From positions 1,426,001-1,490,000 of the forward strand of contig NC_045127.1 in assembly GCF_007655135.1 (NCBI RefSeq): a stretch of DNA of 64,000 nt, given 5' to 3'. Made by a program: the position numbers and the translations under genes. Source of the DNA: Punica granatum. Lineage: Eukaryota > Streptophyta > Magnoliopsida > Myrtales > Lythraceae. A model generated the notes under the pieces. It was given only the letters and a program-made list of their open reading frames with translations. It was not told the origin of the DNA and ran no database searches. Positions 1 through 12,335 of the stretch are shown here, piece by piece; the first letter of the stretch is position 1; the number at the start of each line of letters is the position of its first letter.

Positions 1-2437
1 CATCCTCTTCTCCTTCTCCTCCACCGGCGGCGGAGGCTGTTTCCTTCAAGCCCTTACCCGTGGTCGAGATTCCCCTCCAGGACTCCTTCCCTCCCGACCA
101 TATCAGCTCCTCCGGCAGTGAAGTCAGCGTCGTCGACGATGACCTCAGCTTAGACAAGCTCACGGTAATTGAACCATGGACATTCCTGGTCGCCTCTTTG
201 CTCACTTTCTTTACTAGTGCCGTTTAAGTTGACCTGCGCTAGGAAAGCTTGAATCTTTCTGGGTTCTCCACAGATGAAGTTCATTTGCCCTGTTATTTGG
301 ATTTGCGCTATTCGGGTTAAGAAATCTAGCGTGCTATAGTCAAGTTTGTGAGGCTCATATCTGTTCTTCGTGGGGGGTTAGTTGTTTGGCCCGGATTGCT
401 ATGACTAGCAGATCTTGCATTTAAAATTTCATGCTAAGAAGTGTTCTCGTTTTTCATTTTCATCTTGGAATGAGATAATTCGAGTTGGCTTGGAGATAAG
501 GAATCAAATCTGATTTCGTGCCTGCTTCTTGCAGGTTGTTCTCGACTTGGATGAGACTCTAGTGTGTGCGTACGATTCAACTAGCTTGCCCGAGATTGTC
601 CGAGCTCAAGCAATAGAGGCTGGGCTCAAGTGGTTTGAGCTGGAATGTGTATCTTCTGATAAGGTCTCTCTCTCTTCTTTGTTTTGTTCGTGTCAGCATG
701 TTATTAATTCGAGGTTATATGTTTGGAGGAAGGGCGGCTAAGATCAGTGACTTTACATGACCGAACTGAGTCCATGTTGTTAGTTTGATTTATATGATTT
801 TTTATGATCTGAAGGAATGCGATGGCAAACCTAAGATCAATTACGTGACAGTTTATGAGCGTCCTGGTCTGCAAGAATTTCTGAAGGGGCTCGGCGAGTT
901 TGCAAATCTCATCCTATTCACCGCTGGCCTTGAAGGTTAAAATGTTTCTTCACCATTTCATATGTTTAGCTATTCTTTTCCTGTATTTGTCTGTTGTCTT
1001 ATATGGATTGTGAGTTCCATGCAGATTATGCAAGGCCACTTGTTGACAGAATAGACACGAAAAAGCTGATTAGCCAGCGCCTTTATCGCCCTTCTACAGT
1101 TAGCACGTGAGTCTTGATCTTATGCCGACGGCTTTTGCTTATTAATCGAGTAGGCATCAATCCGTCTGGCCCTAATATACCATCATCACTTGGCTTGTTA
1201 TAACGCAGTAATAGATGGATGAAATCTCAGAAAGTATCAATCTGGTGATAGGCTTTTTAGATTTTCGCCATTCTGCTATCTAAATGAGTTATCAAGCAAC
1301 TCCAAGTAAAAGAAACTGAGGGATTAATTTCAGTCATCACCAGGAATCATAACATGGACAGCCAAAAATGAGAGTCAAGGTTCAGAAGATTTCTGCTTAT
1401 TTTGAAATAGTAAGTTAATCACTGTTTAGGGTTCACAGAAAATGGCAAGAAGTTTCATTAGCAAATCGATGTGGAAGGCTGTCCAGTTAGTTATCTAAGC
1501 TTAGCTTTTGTTGTCTTATGGACATTTTTTGCTTCACAAAATAATAAATCAGAGAGCTTGATGATGAGATCTTTCAGTACTATGAGTTCTGCTACTCTTG
1601 ATTACTTTTCGCGGCTTCTTGTGCTCCACTGCTCCTAGAATAACAACATTTACCCTTTTGCTGGCGGCTTACATGCAATAACGATTGTGTCTTCTCCATT
1701 ATGCTTTTTGATCTATGCCAGAATTGATTTTACCGGTTTTGCTTATAGACTAAAATGCCGGAAAGGCTAACAAAGAAGTATTTGAATTTGGATTCTCGTG
1801 ATTTTGCATCTATAAGTTGGCAAAGATAAATGTACTTATGTCATGAAAACCTAATCATACCAGACTGCTGCTCATTAGATTCTCTCTTGACATGTTATGT
1901 TCGAGCTTCAAAATAAGCCCCTGCACTCTGAATAGAAATCTTTATGACCAGTTCAGTCTGTATGTGTTGCACTCATAAGTAGTTGAGAGCATTCCCTGAC
2001 AAATTAGTTTATGACATCCTTGGCATTGCGGTTAAATCACAGGGAATACAGGGAGCACGTGAAGGATCTGTCTGGTCTATCGAAAGATCTCTCTCGGATT
2101 GTTCTTGTCGACAACAATCCATTCAGTTTCTTGCTGCAGCCATTGAATGGAATACCATGTGTCCCGTTTTCTGCTGGGCAGCCCCATGACGATCAGGTCA
2201 GTAAGTTCATTTCAGAAATGTAGTTATCTATGATTTTGCATAGAAATATTGAGTCCTCGTTCTGATGCCACATGGTTTACCTCTATTTTGCAAATTATAA
2301 AGCTTTTGGAAGTGCTACTTCCTCTCTTAAAGCACCTTTCTCAGCAAAAAGATGTGAGACCAGTATTGTACGAGAAGTTCCACATGCCCGAGTGGTTTCA
2401 AATGCATGGAATTCCTGCTTCTACTATCAACGTGTGA
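1..2437 (+). CDS. CTD/SCP-like HAD-family phosphatase, 5'-truncated by the window edge
   Basis: Exons at 1-164, 535-663, 815-935, 1025-1106, 2043-2196 and 2303-2437 join in one frame (first complete codon at base 3) into about 260 residues ending in TGA. The start codon lies upstream of the window, so an estimated 40-50 N-terminal residues are missing. The catalytic HAD motif DLDETL, with its two aspartates, opens exon 2. It is followed by the FCP1-homology stretches YERPGLQEFL, LFTAGLE and VDNNPFSF. FCP1/SCP proteins remove phosphate from phosphoserine proteins, classically the RNA polymerase II tail; the substrate of this plant clade is not known to me. The fourth intron is long (936 bp). 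The gene is tail-to-tail with symplekin, with about 1.1 kb between the two stops. The family call is firm; no symbol is given. Confidence 0.9.
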
Positions 2438-3537
2438 GGAGAAGGGATGTTACCGACCCTGCCAGCTGTTTATGCTACTCGCATTCTTTACGAGAGGACA
2501 GCTAACTCTTCTAGTGAGTTTCTGTACATTATGATGCAAAGAAGCAGTTAGCTAAAAGTCTCGGCATTCCTTTGAATTGGCAAAAAGGCGGTAGCTGCTT
2601 TGATCATGGATAGCTCCATGGATGAAGAATCGACCATCGGAATCTATCAGAGATGGTCGATATTCTTTTTATGTGACTTATAGTGGCATTAGGATTGATT
2701 CATGTGTGAATTTCACGAGATTTTAGAGGGTTTCATTTAGGCAGATGATTAGACGGTTTTAACATGTAATTATCGGCCTGCGTTACATGGACACAAAATG
2801 CCTATGCAGGAATCTTCTGTAATATGATAGTCGACCATATTGGTGTTCATTGTCATTTTGGAGTTTGTACAATGTACCACTCGCCACAGCTAATTCAATT
2901 AGATTTTTTCTTTTGAAACATGTTAATAGCTTGCATCAGAGTTGGGTGCTTTTGGCCACAACAAAAACAAAGTCGGGTACTTTACCTGGATCGGGAAATG
3001 AACAGTGACTGATCAAAGGGCTGTTGCCCAAGAAAGAAAGAAACAAAGAATGTATGAGTCGAGAGACGATTGCAGCATATATTGATTGGAATCATTGGAT
3101 ACAGCAGATGAAAGGGTTCTCAGTGGAGGCAAGTTAGTTGATCTCTCTATATTTTATCAAAATCCGTAAGATGATGAGACCTCAAACTATCCCATCCCAT
3201 CGATCCCTAGCCTACATAACAATCTATATCAACTGTGTAAAATTTACATTGCCTGAGATCCAATCCAAACTATATATCTACCAACAACATTCCTAACTGT
3301 GGGCAGGCCCTCTTAAAGGGGGGCATTAATTTCTTCCTGAGGGTGTTAAATCGTAGAACACAACAGTCTTCTACTTTTGCTGCCACGCTCACTGGAGCTC
3401 GAAATTCTCTGTAGTTGTAATTGTAACTGATGTAATGTAAGATGGTAGAAAACAGATGGAAACAAGAGGTAAGCGACATTCTTCTCTAGATAGAACCTAA
3501 CAAGGCGGAAAAGCATACTTTGAAGTTGTCTTGCTGG
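2438..3537. other. Convergent 3' flank between the phosphatase and symplekin genes
   Basis: This stretch separates two stop codons facing each other and should hold both 3' UTRs. I see no coding potential beyond short chance frames. The short frame at 3270-3479 on the minus strand shows no family motif. Confidence 0.6.
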
Positions 3538-6500
3538 CTAGCTAGCAACTGATGACTCCTTTTCACTCGCTGTTTCCTTATCAGAAGTGCCGCTATCTAC
3601 TGTCTGAGTTTGACTTGTCTGAGTCTGACTTGCCTTTGCCGGACTTGACTGTGCCGGACTTGACCGTGGAGGATTTGACTGTGCCGGACTTGACTGTGCC
3701 TGACCGGAAGTTTGTGAATCTGTGACAATTCCTAGAACTGCTAACACAGATCTGAAGGCAAGAATTTGAGATTAGGTGGTGGAGTTGAAATTCCATTATG
3801 AAAAACCCTGAAAATAGAGAGAGAGAGACCTTGGAAGTGAAGAGCGAACATTAGGTTGACTGGCATGAGTTGCCAAAGGGTCCTTTAGTACCGGTATTCT
3901 ATTCAATGCATTCTCAAGCTGTGCTGGAGGCAACTGAAGGAACAAACCCACCATAACAAGGATCAGAAGTTCTTTCAACCATAACATTCCAAGTTTATAC
4001 TCCATCAGGATTCAGTACAGCAAGGTAGCAAACTAAGCAATAGCCCACCTGAAGCAGTACAGCAAAAGACTGCGGCTTTGTTAATTGTGCACACTTCAAA
4101 AATCCAACCCACAACTTGGGATATTTCCATATCTGCAAAAGAAAATTGAACTAAGACTGACGAAACAAAAGCCTAATTACTCAAAATTGGCAAAGTAGGG
4201 TTAACATCACCTGCTTACTGACAAGACGAGAAAGGATATCCATTATAAAGCCCACCTGGAATATGAAATGGAGTCAACAGCAGTCTCATCGTGATTTAAG
4301 GTTGCCAGTAACACACAAAACACATTAGACAATGTGTTCAATTGAACTTGAAAAGGCAGATGGAGAAACAAGGCTGCGCACCAAAGTTGGCCCTCAGAGA
4401 TAATTCTTACCAGTCCAGGAAAAGCGCCTATTGACTGTAATACTGTGCGCATGAATAACAATGGAAGAGGAATTTGTTCGACCTGCAATTTAAGGTATCA
4501 CACATCTATCAAGCCACCATGAGAAAATTCAAATGAAATTAGAAAGGGACCTCGATGATCCATGTAATACAGACCAACTGATTCAAGACTTTTGCGAGAA
4601 CTTGTTGGGTGAATATTTGTCTTTGCTCAAAACAAGCATTGCATGCATCTGTCACCTGCTCAAAAGAAATAAATTCCCATGAAACCACAAAGAAAATTCA
4701 GGAAATTAAAAGGAAAAAAGAAAAATAAAGGAAAAAACAGAAACAAGGAGAGGAGATTGACGAACCTTCTTCAAGGGAATTCCATCTCTGTCGGGATCAA
4801 TCCCATGGATAGCAATCAAAATTTCTGCAGGACTAACTGGAGGATCGCCATGGGATGATGATCCCTGGGAAAAAAATGTTTTCAAGTCAAAAGAAAGGAT
4901 ATCCAGATACACCCCAGATATCTTAAAAAACAAGAAATTTTCTTGTGTATTGTCTAGAATGATACCGTTAATATGCGCATAAGTGCTGCTTGGAATTTAT
5001 CAGGGGCCAGATTCACAAGACGAGGAAACATCACCAAAACCTGAAGAAGATTGAAGTTCAAGAAAGTTAAGAATGCACACAGACAAGCAAAGAAGAGAGC
5101 AGACAAGTACCTCATCTTTATGTAAGAATGGTAGTATTGGCATAAGAATCTCAACATCCTGTAATCAAAATAACCACACAGAGATCAGCCCAGTTGCTTT
5201 CCTTCTTCATAATCGTCTAAGGAAGATTAACATACCATTATTTTTGAATCATATAACTTCCTGATAGTACGTATCAATCCAGGAGAAGGGACTGTTCCAT
5301 CTGTAAGGGTATGCAAAACCTGATAATAGCAGAAGAGCCGGTGAGCAATCGTTTTATAAATATGGAATTTTACAAGTGGTGTCAAATAAGAAACCTGCAT
5401 GAGAAGATTTAGACTTCCGCCTGAAGCATCCGATATTATTTCAAGGAGTTCACATGAAGCACCCATAGTACGAACAAGAATTGGGATGTGACGTTGAATT
5501 GCCTGCAACGTACAGCTGATATAAGATACCAAAGAAACTGCTTAAAAATGAACAGCAACCACACTTCATTAGCAAAACGAGGTGAAATCAGAAATAAAGT
5601 AGAGGAAGAAATTGGACAAAACCAATATGAGAATTTTTATTCAAATCATCAAGTCTGGCACTCCCCCACTAAGCAAGAGGGAAAAGCAATACGCAGGACA
5701 AGAGAATACTTTCCAACTGGTGATATTATATAAATCAAATTTAAGAAATCTTCAGAGATTGCTATTTCATAATAATAGCCTTAAAACATGTTCCAAAATC
5801 TTTGACCAGTACTCCATCAGAAATGCTCGCGGGAATGGGTAATGTGAAAATTCAACTGGAACATAAATATGCATACCTCCTTAGCGGATTTTGATGCGCT
5901 TTCATATAGCATAAATATATGGCGGAAAAGAGCGTGTTTCTGTCAATCAGATTAAACAATTGTCATTAAAACAGAGGATTATTGCTGCCTTATATTTGCT
6001 AAACTAAAGAGTAAATTTAACACGACGGACACAAACCTTTGTGCAAAGTGCAAAATATAGTGACATGCATCTGTGGGCCTCAGAGACAGCATTTGACAAA
6101 CTCTCTATGTTGGATGACTGGTGAGTATCAGATGAGACATCTTTAGCACTTGAATCTCCTATCAAATGCTCTTCTGGACCTCTTTCTATAACAGAATCCT
6201 GATAACCCATATGGGACAATTTACGCAAAGCCAAAGTACAGCTTCATTTTTAACTAAACAGAAACATAGAAATCTAAACACTGACTGTTGCTATAAGAAC
6301 TTATATGATTGCTCCAACTTGAAAAACACTTTTAAACAAGAAATCTAAATAATAAGAGCCAAGTAATTTCTGGCAATATCCTAGCAGAAAAATCGATACC
6401 TTCAATGACTCTGCATGGGACCTTTCATTTTCCACCTTATCTGAGGCGACACTACTTGTAACAGAGAGCAATGTGTCTTTTGCAAAATCTTCTATTTGTT

Positions 6501-9500
6501 GAGAAATGGATGATAAAGGATAAAGCTTGTTTGCCACCTGTAAAACGTAACAATGCTTCAAAAATCGGATGAGAAAAAAGAGCAAGCAAAGAGACAATAC
6601 AAAGATGCAAACTTACCAGGCGTATTGCTTTCATTCGCACCTCCTCCAAGGGGTGAATTGTGCTCTTTCAAAATGAAAGGAATAAAGACAAATAAGTATG
6701 TTTATATGTAGACATATATGTCAATGCATAGTGCACATGCAAAATTCAAATACCATAACTAACAAGAAATAGTGCTTCAAAGGGAAGAGGAATGAACAAT
6801 GGCAAAGATGCAGCTTCACCAAGTCAAAGCGGTGAAATATTCCCGGGGTTGAACGAAACATAACAGAGTTTTGCATCATAAAGACATAACGATTTTATTT
6901 AATGAACTTCATGGCCTAACAAGCAATCAGTACTGAAATTACAATATGACCAAATCTAGGTTACCATCAGAATTGGCTGCAATGCACAGGAAATGACAAA
7001 ATGAACAATTGATATAATTTCAAGGCAAGAAAAAAAAAATTAAGAGTCAAAAACAAAACATATGCACAATAGGTTTCATGATGAGAAATGAGAAAACCTG
7101 CAAGGCAATTTTCAAGCAAGCATCACACATAGGAGGTCGCAGCAGGATAAGACTCCAAACAGCACTAAGACCTTGAGTGACTCGATCCCCACTTTGTGAC
7201 TCCTCGGGTTTGCCCGCATGATCAGGTGAACATAATTGCTCTAAGAGTTTCAAAATCGACTCTGGCAAATATGGAACTTCCGATAGCAATCTACTCAGAG
7301 ATTTGTCTGATGCCGGAAATGAATCTCTTAGTGCTTCCGCCTGCAGTAATTGAAAAACAAAAAATTATGGCATCGCACTTATAAATCAATAACAGCTGCA
7401 GGAGGCCAAAAAAAGGGAAAAGAATACCTACCACATTTAGCAGGAGCATTTCATACGCAGATGCAGCAGTTGTAGAAGAAAAGAAGTCCTTTTCTACTTC
7501 CGACTCTCCAAATAACCTGTAGAGGAGACGTAAAGTCAACTCATGTCCCTGAACATGATAAAAGCTCGAGTCAGCAGTTTGAATTTCCTAAGACTCTGGC
7601 TAGGGAAGTAGTATATGTTACTTTAATATTGACCACATACTAGCAAGAAAATCTTAGAGAAACTCTTTCATATATCGTGCATCTAGCCACTAGATTTTCT
7701 CTTTTGTATCTCATTGTATTGACTAATATATTCATTCCTCTGGCAGAACTCGAAAAGTTAAAAGTTACAAAAAATATGTCTATGTAACCCCATGAGAAAG
7801 CTTTTGTCCAGCAAGGGCTCACAAATCCAAAGGAAGTATTCAGATAACCAACTTTAAGGATTATATCAGTTACCTCAAGATTCACATAATCTGAGACAAT
7901 ATGTTGGTGCAAACGTTTCCAGGGTTCCAACTCTGAAGGAAACTGCAAATACATAGAGATCTTATTTTAGGCAACTTAAGGGCAAAAATACTGGCCTTAG
8001 GACTACGAAGATATTTTGAAAAAGTATCAATGGATTAGTTTCTTTGCATATCAAAATCGAAGCATTTAATTACAAAGCATGATTATATAATGCTGAACAT
8101 ACTCTGTGTTGCTGAGAGTGAACAAACTTAGAAATTAAAAGCAAAACCAGGGTCCTCCAAAAACTAAGAATTAGTACCTCAACCCCTATATAAGAAAGCA
8201 AAGAAGATCGAACTTCTGAACCCCCAGCGACTTCAACATCTTTATATGCCTCAATGATGCGGGCAAAAGCCAACTTCTGCAAATGATCTTTCTGATCATC
8301 TGGCAGTTCGACAACAGGTGCTGACAACTTGGGAAGAACAACATGATAAGATAATCCAGCAGATTTAATGGGAGAGGACACTGACATATTCCCGTCCATA
8401 GTAATGGGTTTTGGACTAAGTTCCTCAGACCTATCATTTGAAAGTGATGGAAGCATTTCAACAGGTGATTTCGCAATCAGACTAGTTTCCTGTTCTTGAC
8501 TGTTAGCTTCTGCATCTGTGGATGCTAATGAGGAAGCAGCTGCTGATTCTGATTGCCCATCAGTGTGGGTAGAAGCAGCAAGACCAGGAATCTCACTTTC
8601 TATATCCTCCAATTCACGGTGCTTATCAGCTGAGGTAGTAACAATGTCTTTTCCTATACCTGTTGAAACATCAGAAGAAGATGGTAAAGCAGCCGGCCAT
8701 GCAGAACTTTCAGCTCCATGAATATTCTCAGTATCAACCATTTGCATTTCATCAACAGCCACCACATCATCATCTTCTTTTGGTAATTCCTGCAATTTAG
8801 AGTAAAAGGTAAATTACCTCATATGTCAAAAACAAAAGGGTATAAATGTCTACACGTATGTGATGGAGCTCAAGGAACAAATGTAGCTCTCCTACCACAT
8901 AATCATTAGGCACAGTCTGCTGAGCACCTAACAAGGAAGCAATCTGCGGAAATGCACTGGAAAGTGAGAAAATATCTTTTGAGGTCTCTTCTTCATCAGA
9001 TGTAGGCCGTTCAGAGGGAAGACGACGCATATTAGCCATTACCACCTCCGCAAGCAAGTCCGCGGAGATACTTGAAATAAGAATCTCTAATGATCCAGCA
9101 GCTTTCTCCCCTTGTGCAACGAGGGCCCCAAACATGGCCACAAGTTGCTGTACAGGACCAGAATCACCTTCCAACCTGGACGGGGAAGGCTGGCTCGAGG
9201 AATGTTCTTCCTGAAAGACACTACTCTTCCTCTTCAACTCATTACTTGATTCCTCGGAGATACTTGGACTCGGCCTGGCACGTTTACCAGGAGTGTTATC
9301 GTCAGAAGCTTGATCGCAGCGGTCCTCCACTTCCAATCTTTTTCTCCCCTTCACACCATGGGCCGAAACAGAATCAATGGCTTTCACGGCAGATTTTTCA
9401 TCCTGCAAATACGAGTCATACATTAAGAAATTTCAAACAAAAACATTTGCCGCCTGTTCTTGTGTGTCAGTATAATTACAAGTATGTATTTGGAATGAGA

Positions 9501-11713
9501 GAATAAAGAATAGCTACAGTAGTCATAAGAGAGCTGTCTTTCCCCTCTGCACTTCCATTTATTTTGTAATCTTGGTCGAGGGATTGCTTGGTCAAGCCTC
9601 CATCTTCAATCTCTCTCAAGGCAGAATTTAGACGATCGCGCCACTGAAGAAATCAGAAACTTAAAACAGTGAGTAGTATGTCTGAGAATAAAGGTCGGTG
9701 TCTACTTAACTAGCAAAAGGAGAATAAAAATAATATTTAGTTTCTGAGAAATTAAAAGTGAATACTCAAGGAAAAGAAGTACCGGTGCAGCACCAGGGTG
9801 TTTGCTTTCTAAACAGGAAAGGAAAGCATTTTTTAGGGCATGGCGCGCTCCATAGATATGCACACCGTTCACGACATGGCTAATAGAATCTAGACCAAGA
9901 AGAACTGGTAAAATACGTCCATAGAATGCAGGCCTTTTCTTTGCAACTGCAGAGACACTGATGAAAGTAATAACAATTTGTAATGAGGAACAAATTCAGC
10001 AAAGGTAAACCAGTATGGCATGAAAATAGAACATTCAGCAAGCACCCCCTAAAGTTGATTGAGGCCACTATGAAAAGGCAGAATCGCTTTGCCTCGTAGC
10101 ACATAGCAATAGCATAATATTACTGATGTCTCAATAAACCTTAATCTCCGGAAAGATCCTAACATATTTAACTAAAATTCCTTCTATTTTCCTTTGAATA
10201 TTGAATATTAAAAACAATATATTAAAGATAAACTAATACTGAATGGGAAAAGTGATGTACAATATAAGCTGAGCAGCATAAGCCACCAAATACATAAACT
10301 TTTATTCAACTTTTAATTTAATTCCTAAAAATTCGTTGGCATAAAAATGCTCCCTTCTAGGGGCAGGGTTTAGTTTAACTATTCATATATGATGTATAAT
10401 GCAAGATATCAGCACACTCTTTGGCTCCAAAAAGATTGCAACGGAAATGTAGAGTAAGGAGTACTGACCTATTTATAAGCACAATGATCGTTAAGCTACT
10501 GAGGGACTTCACTTTTGGAAACCGTAGCTGATCGAGCATTTTGCCTAGACTGTGACTAGCTTCTTGTGACAAACTCCCAACACTGAGTAGAGGATGACCT
10601 CCACGAAGCCAAGATATGTTAAAAGCAGCCAAGTCTCCTGCAACAGATGATGAAGCCCTGTAAATAGTCAGTTGTAGAGTCCCCTACCAACCAGATAAGC
10701 TAAGAGTTATGGAGTCTCCTACAATTAGATGATCAAGTAACATAAGAAGCATAATCTTCTCAATGCCAGTATAACCAAAACTAAAAACAGATAGGGCGTG
10801 GTTCTCTTTCAAAATTGATGAAATTTCCCCCGCCGAGCAAAATGAGCTTGAAGCAAACATTACCTCCTAAGCGTTGATGAGAAGGGGGCTCCGAAGTGCC
10901 ACTTGGGTCAGGCGTGTAAAGAAGAACGATTGCTTCAACAAACTTCAGTGCCATCAATTTGACTCCATCACTTCCCGGCTTGAGAACATGTTAACGACAT
11001 GAGTCAGCAAACAAACACCAAATTTCAACCTTCAGCTACTAGAGATCAGAACGTACCTGGAAAGCAATTGAATAAATTTTCTCCTTAAAGTTCAACATCC
11101 AAGCCCACGAGGACTCAAGGGAATCATCCAGTTCACTAGAGTATAGACCCTGAAATGACAAGAAACATAAAAAAACTATCTTTCACAGATAATCAAGAAA
11201 CAGGCCTCAAAGATAATGTAACATCGACACAAGAACCAACCTGCAGTGCAATTTTCTCGAAGGTGCAACGGAACAAGTCGATTCCACTAGCAATTGCCTG
11301 TCGGACAACAGGAGGAGATTCATCTTTCAGGACAGAAATCAAAGCAGGCACTATCTCCGGCAGAAACTCCGGCTGCTTCATCCCAATCTCACCAGCCACT
11401 CTGCAATTCAGACAGACAAAAAAATCAGAAACCACTCTACAGCTCCAGGAGAATCAAGAAGGAACGGGTGGCACCGGGGATTTAGCGAATCTCACTTGAT
11501 GATGAACTTGCGGACGGGGCTAAAGCGGTCAGAGAGGAGGTCCAGTAGCTGTGGCAGAAACTCGGCGAGCAAAACGGGGTCGTCCTGGAGCAAATCGTCC
11601 TTCACTTGGCGGAGGTGGTCGAGCTTCGACGGGATGTCAGAGGCGACCTTGGCGGAGCTCAGGGGCCGCGCGAGGCGCTCCCTCGGGGTGGCGGAGCGCA
11701 CCATGGCCACCAT
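3538..11713 (-). CDS. ESP4: Symplekin/Pta1-like scaffold of the mRNA 3'-end processing complex (ESP4-like), 27 exons
   Basis: Twenty-seven exons, from 11496-11713 (first) to 3538-3751 (last), join in frame into 4053 nt, or 1350 residues, typical for plant symplekin. The ATG at 11713 is used; a second in-frame ATG follows at 11704. The N-terminus carries HEAT-like helices (for example [13 protein letters not shown]). The middle, coded by two large exons (8896-9402 and 8178-8789; about residues 353-725), is acidic and Ser/Glu-rich with basic KGRKR-type clusters. The C-terminal symplekin domain includes [17 protein letters not shown] and [14 protein letters not shown]. Symplekin bridges CPSF and CstF during cleavage and polyadenylation in the nucleus; Arabidopsis ESP4 is the homologue tied to RNA silencing and 3'-end formation. 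Oddities are a minisatellite in the last exon and 20 Gs (Cs in sense) just upstream of the ATG. The distinction from other plant symplekin copies rests on the N-terminus and local gene order. Confidence 0.93.
3605..3705 (-). repeat. Minisatellite coding the Ser/Gln/Pro-rich C-terminal tail of symplekin
   Basis: Inside the last symplekin exon, imperfect 15-nt units recur. The plus strand shows gccggacttgactgt with variants, giving repeated SSPAQ-like pentads followed by SQTQT repeats. The unit length is a multiple of three, so copy-number change keeps the frame. Confidence 0.8.
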
Positions 11714-11738
11714 TGTGGAAGATGGCGGGATTTGAAAC

Positions 11739-11758
11739 GGGGGGGGGGGGGGGGGGGG
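11739..11758 (+). repeat. Run of 20 Gs in the symplekin 5' leader
   Basis: An uninterrupted G run lies about 26 bp upstream of the symplekin start codon, so the gene's sense strand carries Cs. Its true length may be uncertain, since homopolymers are error-prone. Confidence 0.85.
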
Positions 11759-12325
11759 TGGTGGGTTTTGTGAGGTCGGAGAAAGAGATCCGACTGTGGG
11801 TTGTAATTTCGGTTCTTCACAGAATCTCAGCCCCGGTGCGGCGGGGCCCCGACCGGAACTAACGGGGCGGTGGGTGGGTTTTGTTAATTTTGCTGCTTGA
11901 CGTGGGTTAGGTTATATTGATTGTGTTTTTGAATTATGAGAAAAATTATGAAAAATTAATAAATAGTTGAGAGAAAATAACGATTATGTTGTTGAATTTT
12001 GAAAAAAGTAATGAATAGTTTAGACAAAGTAATTATTAGTTGAAAGAAAATAATGATTGTACTATTAAATTGAATATAAGTTAAGTTAAATGGAATAGAG
12101 TTAAAATTAAAATTAAAATCGATTTTTGAAACCAAATAAATAATTTAGAGAAAATAATTATGGATATGCTCTCTCTTGTTTCTATATATTTTCCTGCTTG
12201 CGTATGGTTTGGTCAAACCTAGCCAAACCTTTAAATCTTGACTAGTAAAGTGACCAAAATTACCCCGAAAATATTTCCCGCAATGATAATGATGCGTCGA
12301 TAACATTCCAAAATATAAAGAATGA
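11759..12325. other. Presumed symplekin promoter, then AT-rich DNA
   Basis: The first 150 bp are GC-richer and probably contain the symplekin transcription start. From about 11930 the sequence is AT-rich with related phrases of the form agaaaataa-ngatt recurring at about 11970, 12040 and 12140. This suggests a degraded small repeat, but clear ends are lacking and no gene is visible. Confidence 0.4.
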
Positions 12326-12335
12326 GATATCAAAA
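12326..12335 (+). repeat. Left 10-bp target-site duplication of the Mutator-like element
   Basis: The sequence gatatcaaaa lies directly before the element and is repeated exactly at 13716-13725 directly after it. Confidence 0.9.

Noticed and set aside
1107..2042. Possible extra gene in the 936-bp intron of the phosphatase
   Set aside because: No frame with motifs. Exons on both sides join cleanly through STEYREHVKDL, so it is an ordinary long intron.
8518..9506. Plus-strand frames antisense to symplekin exons 8 and 9
   Set aside because: They mirror long coding exons on the minus strand and have no independent support.
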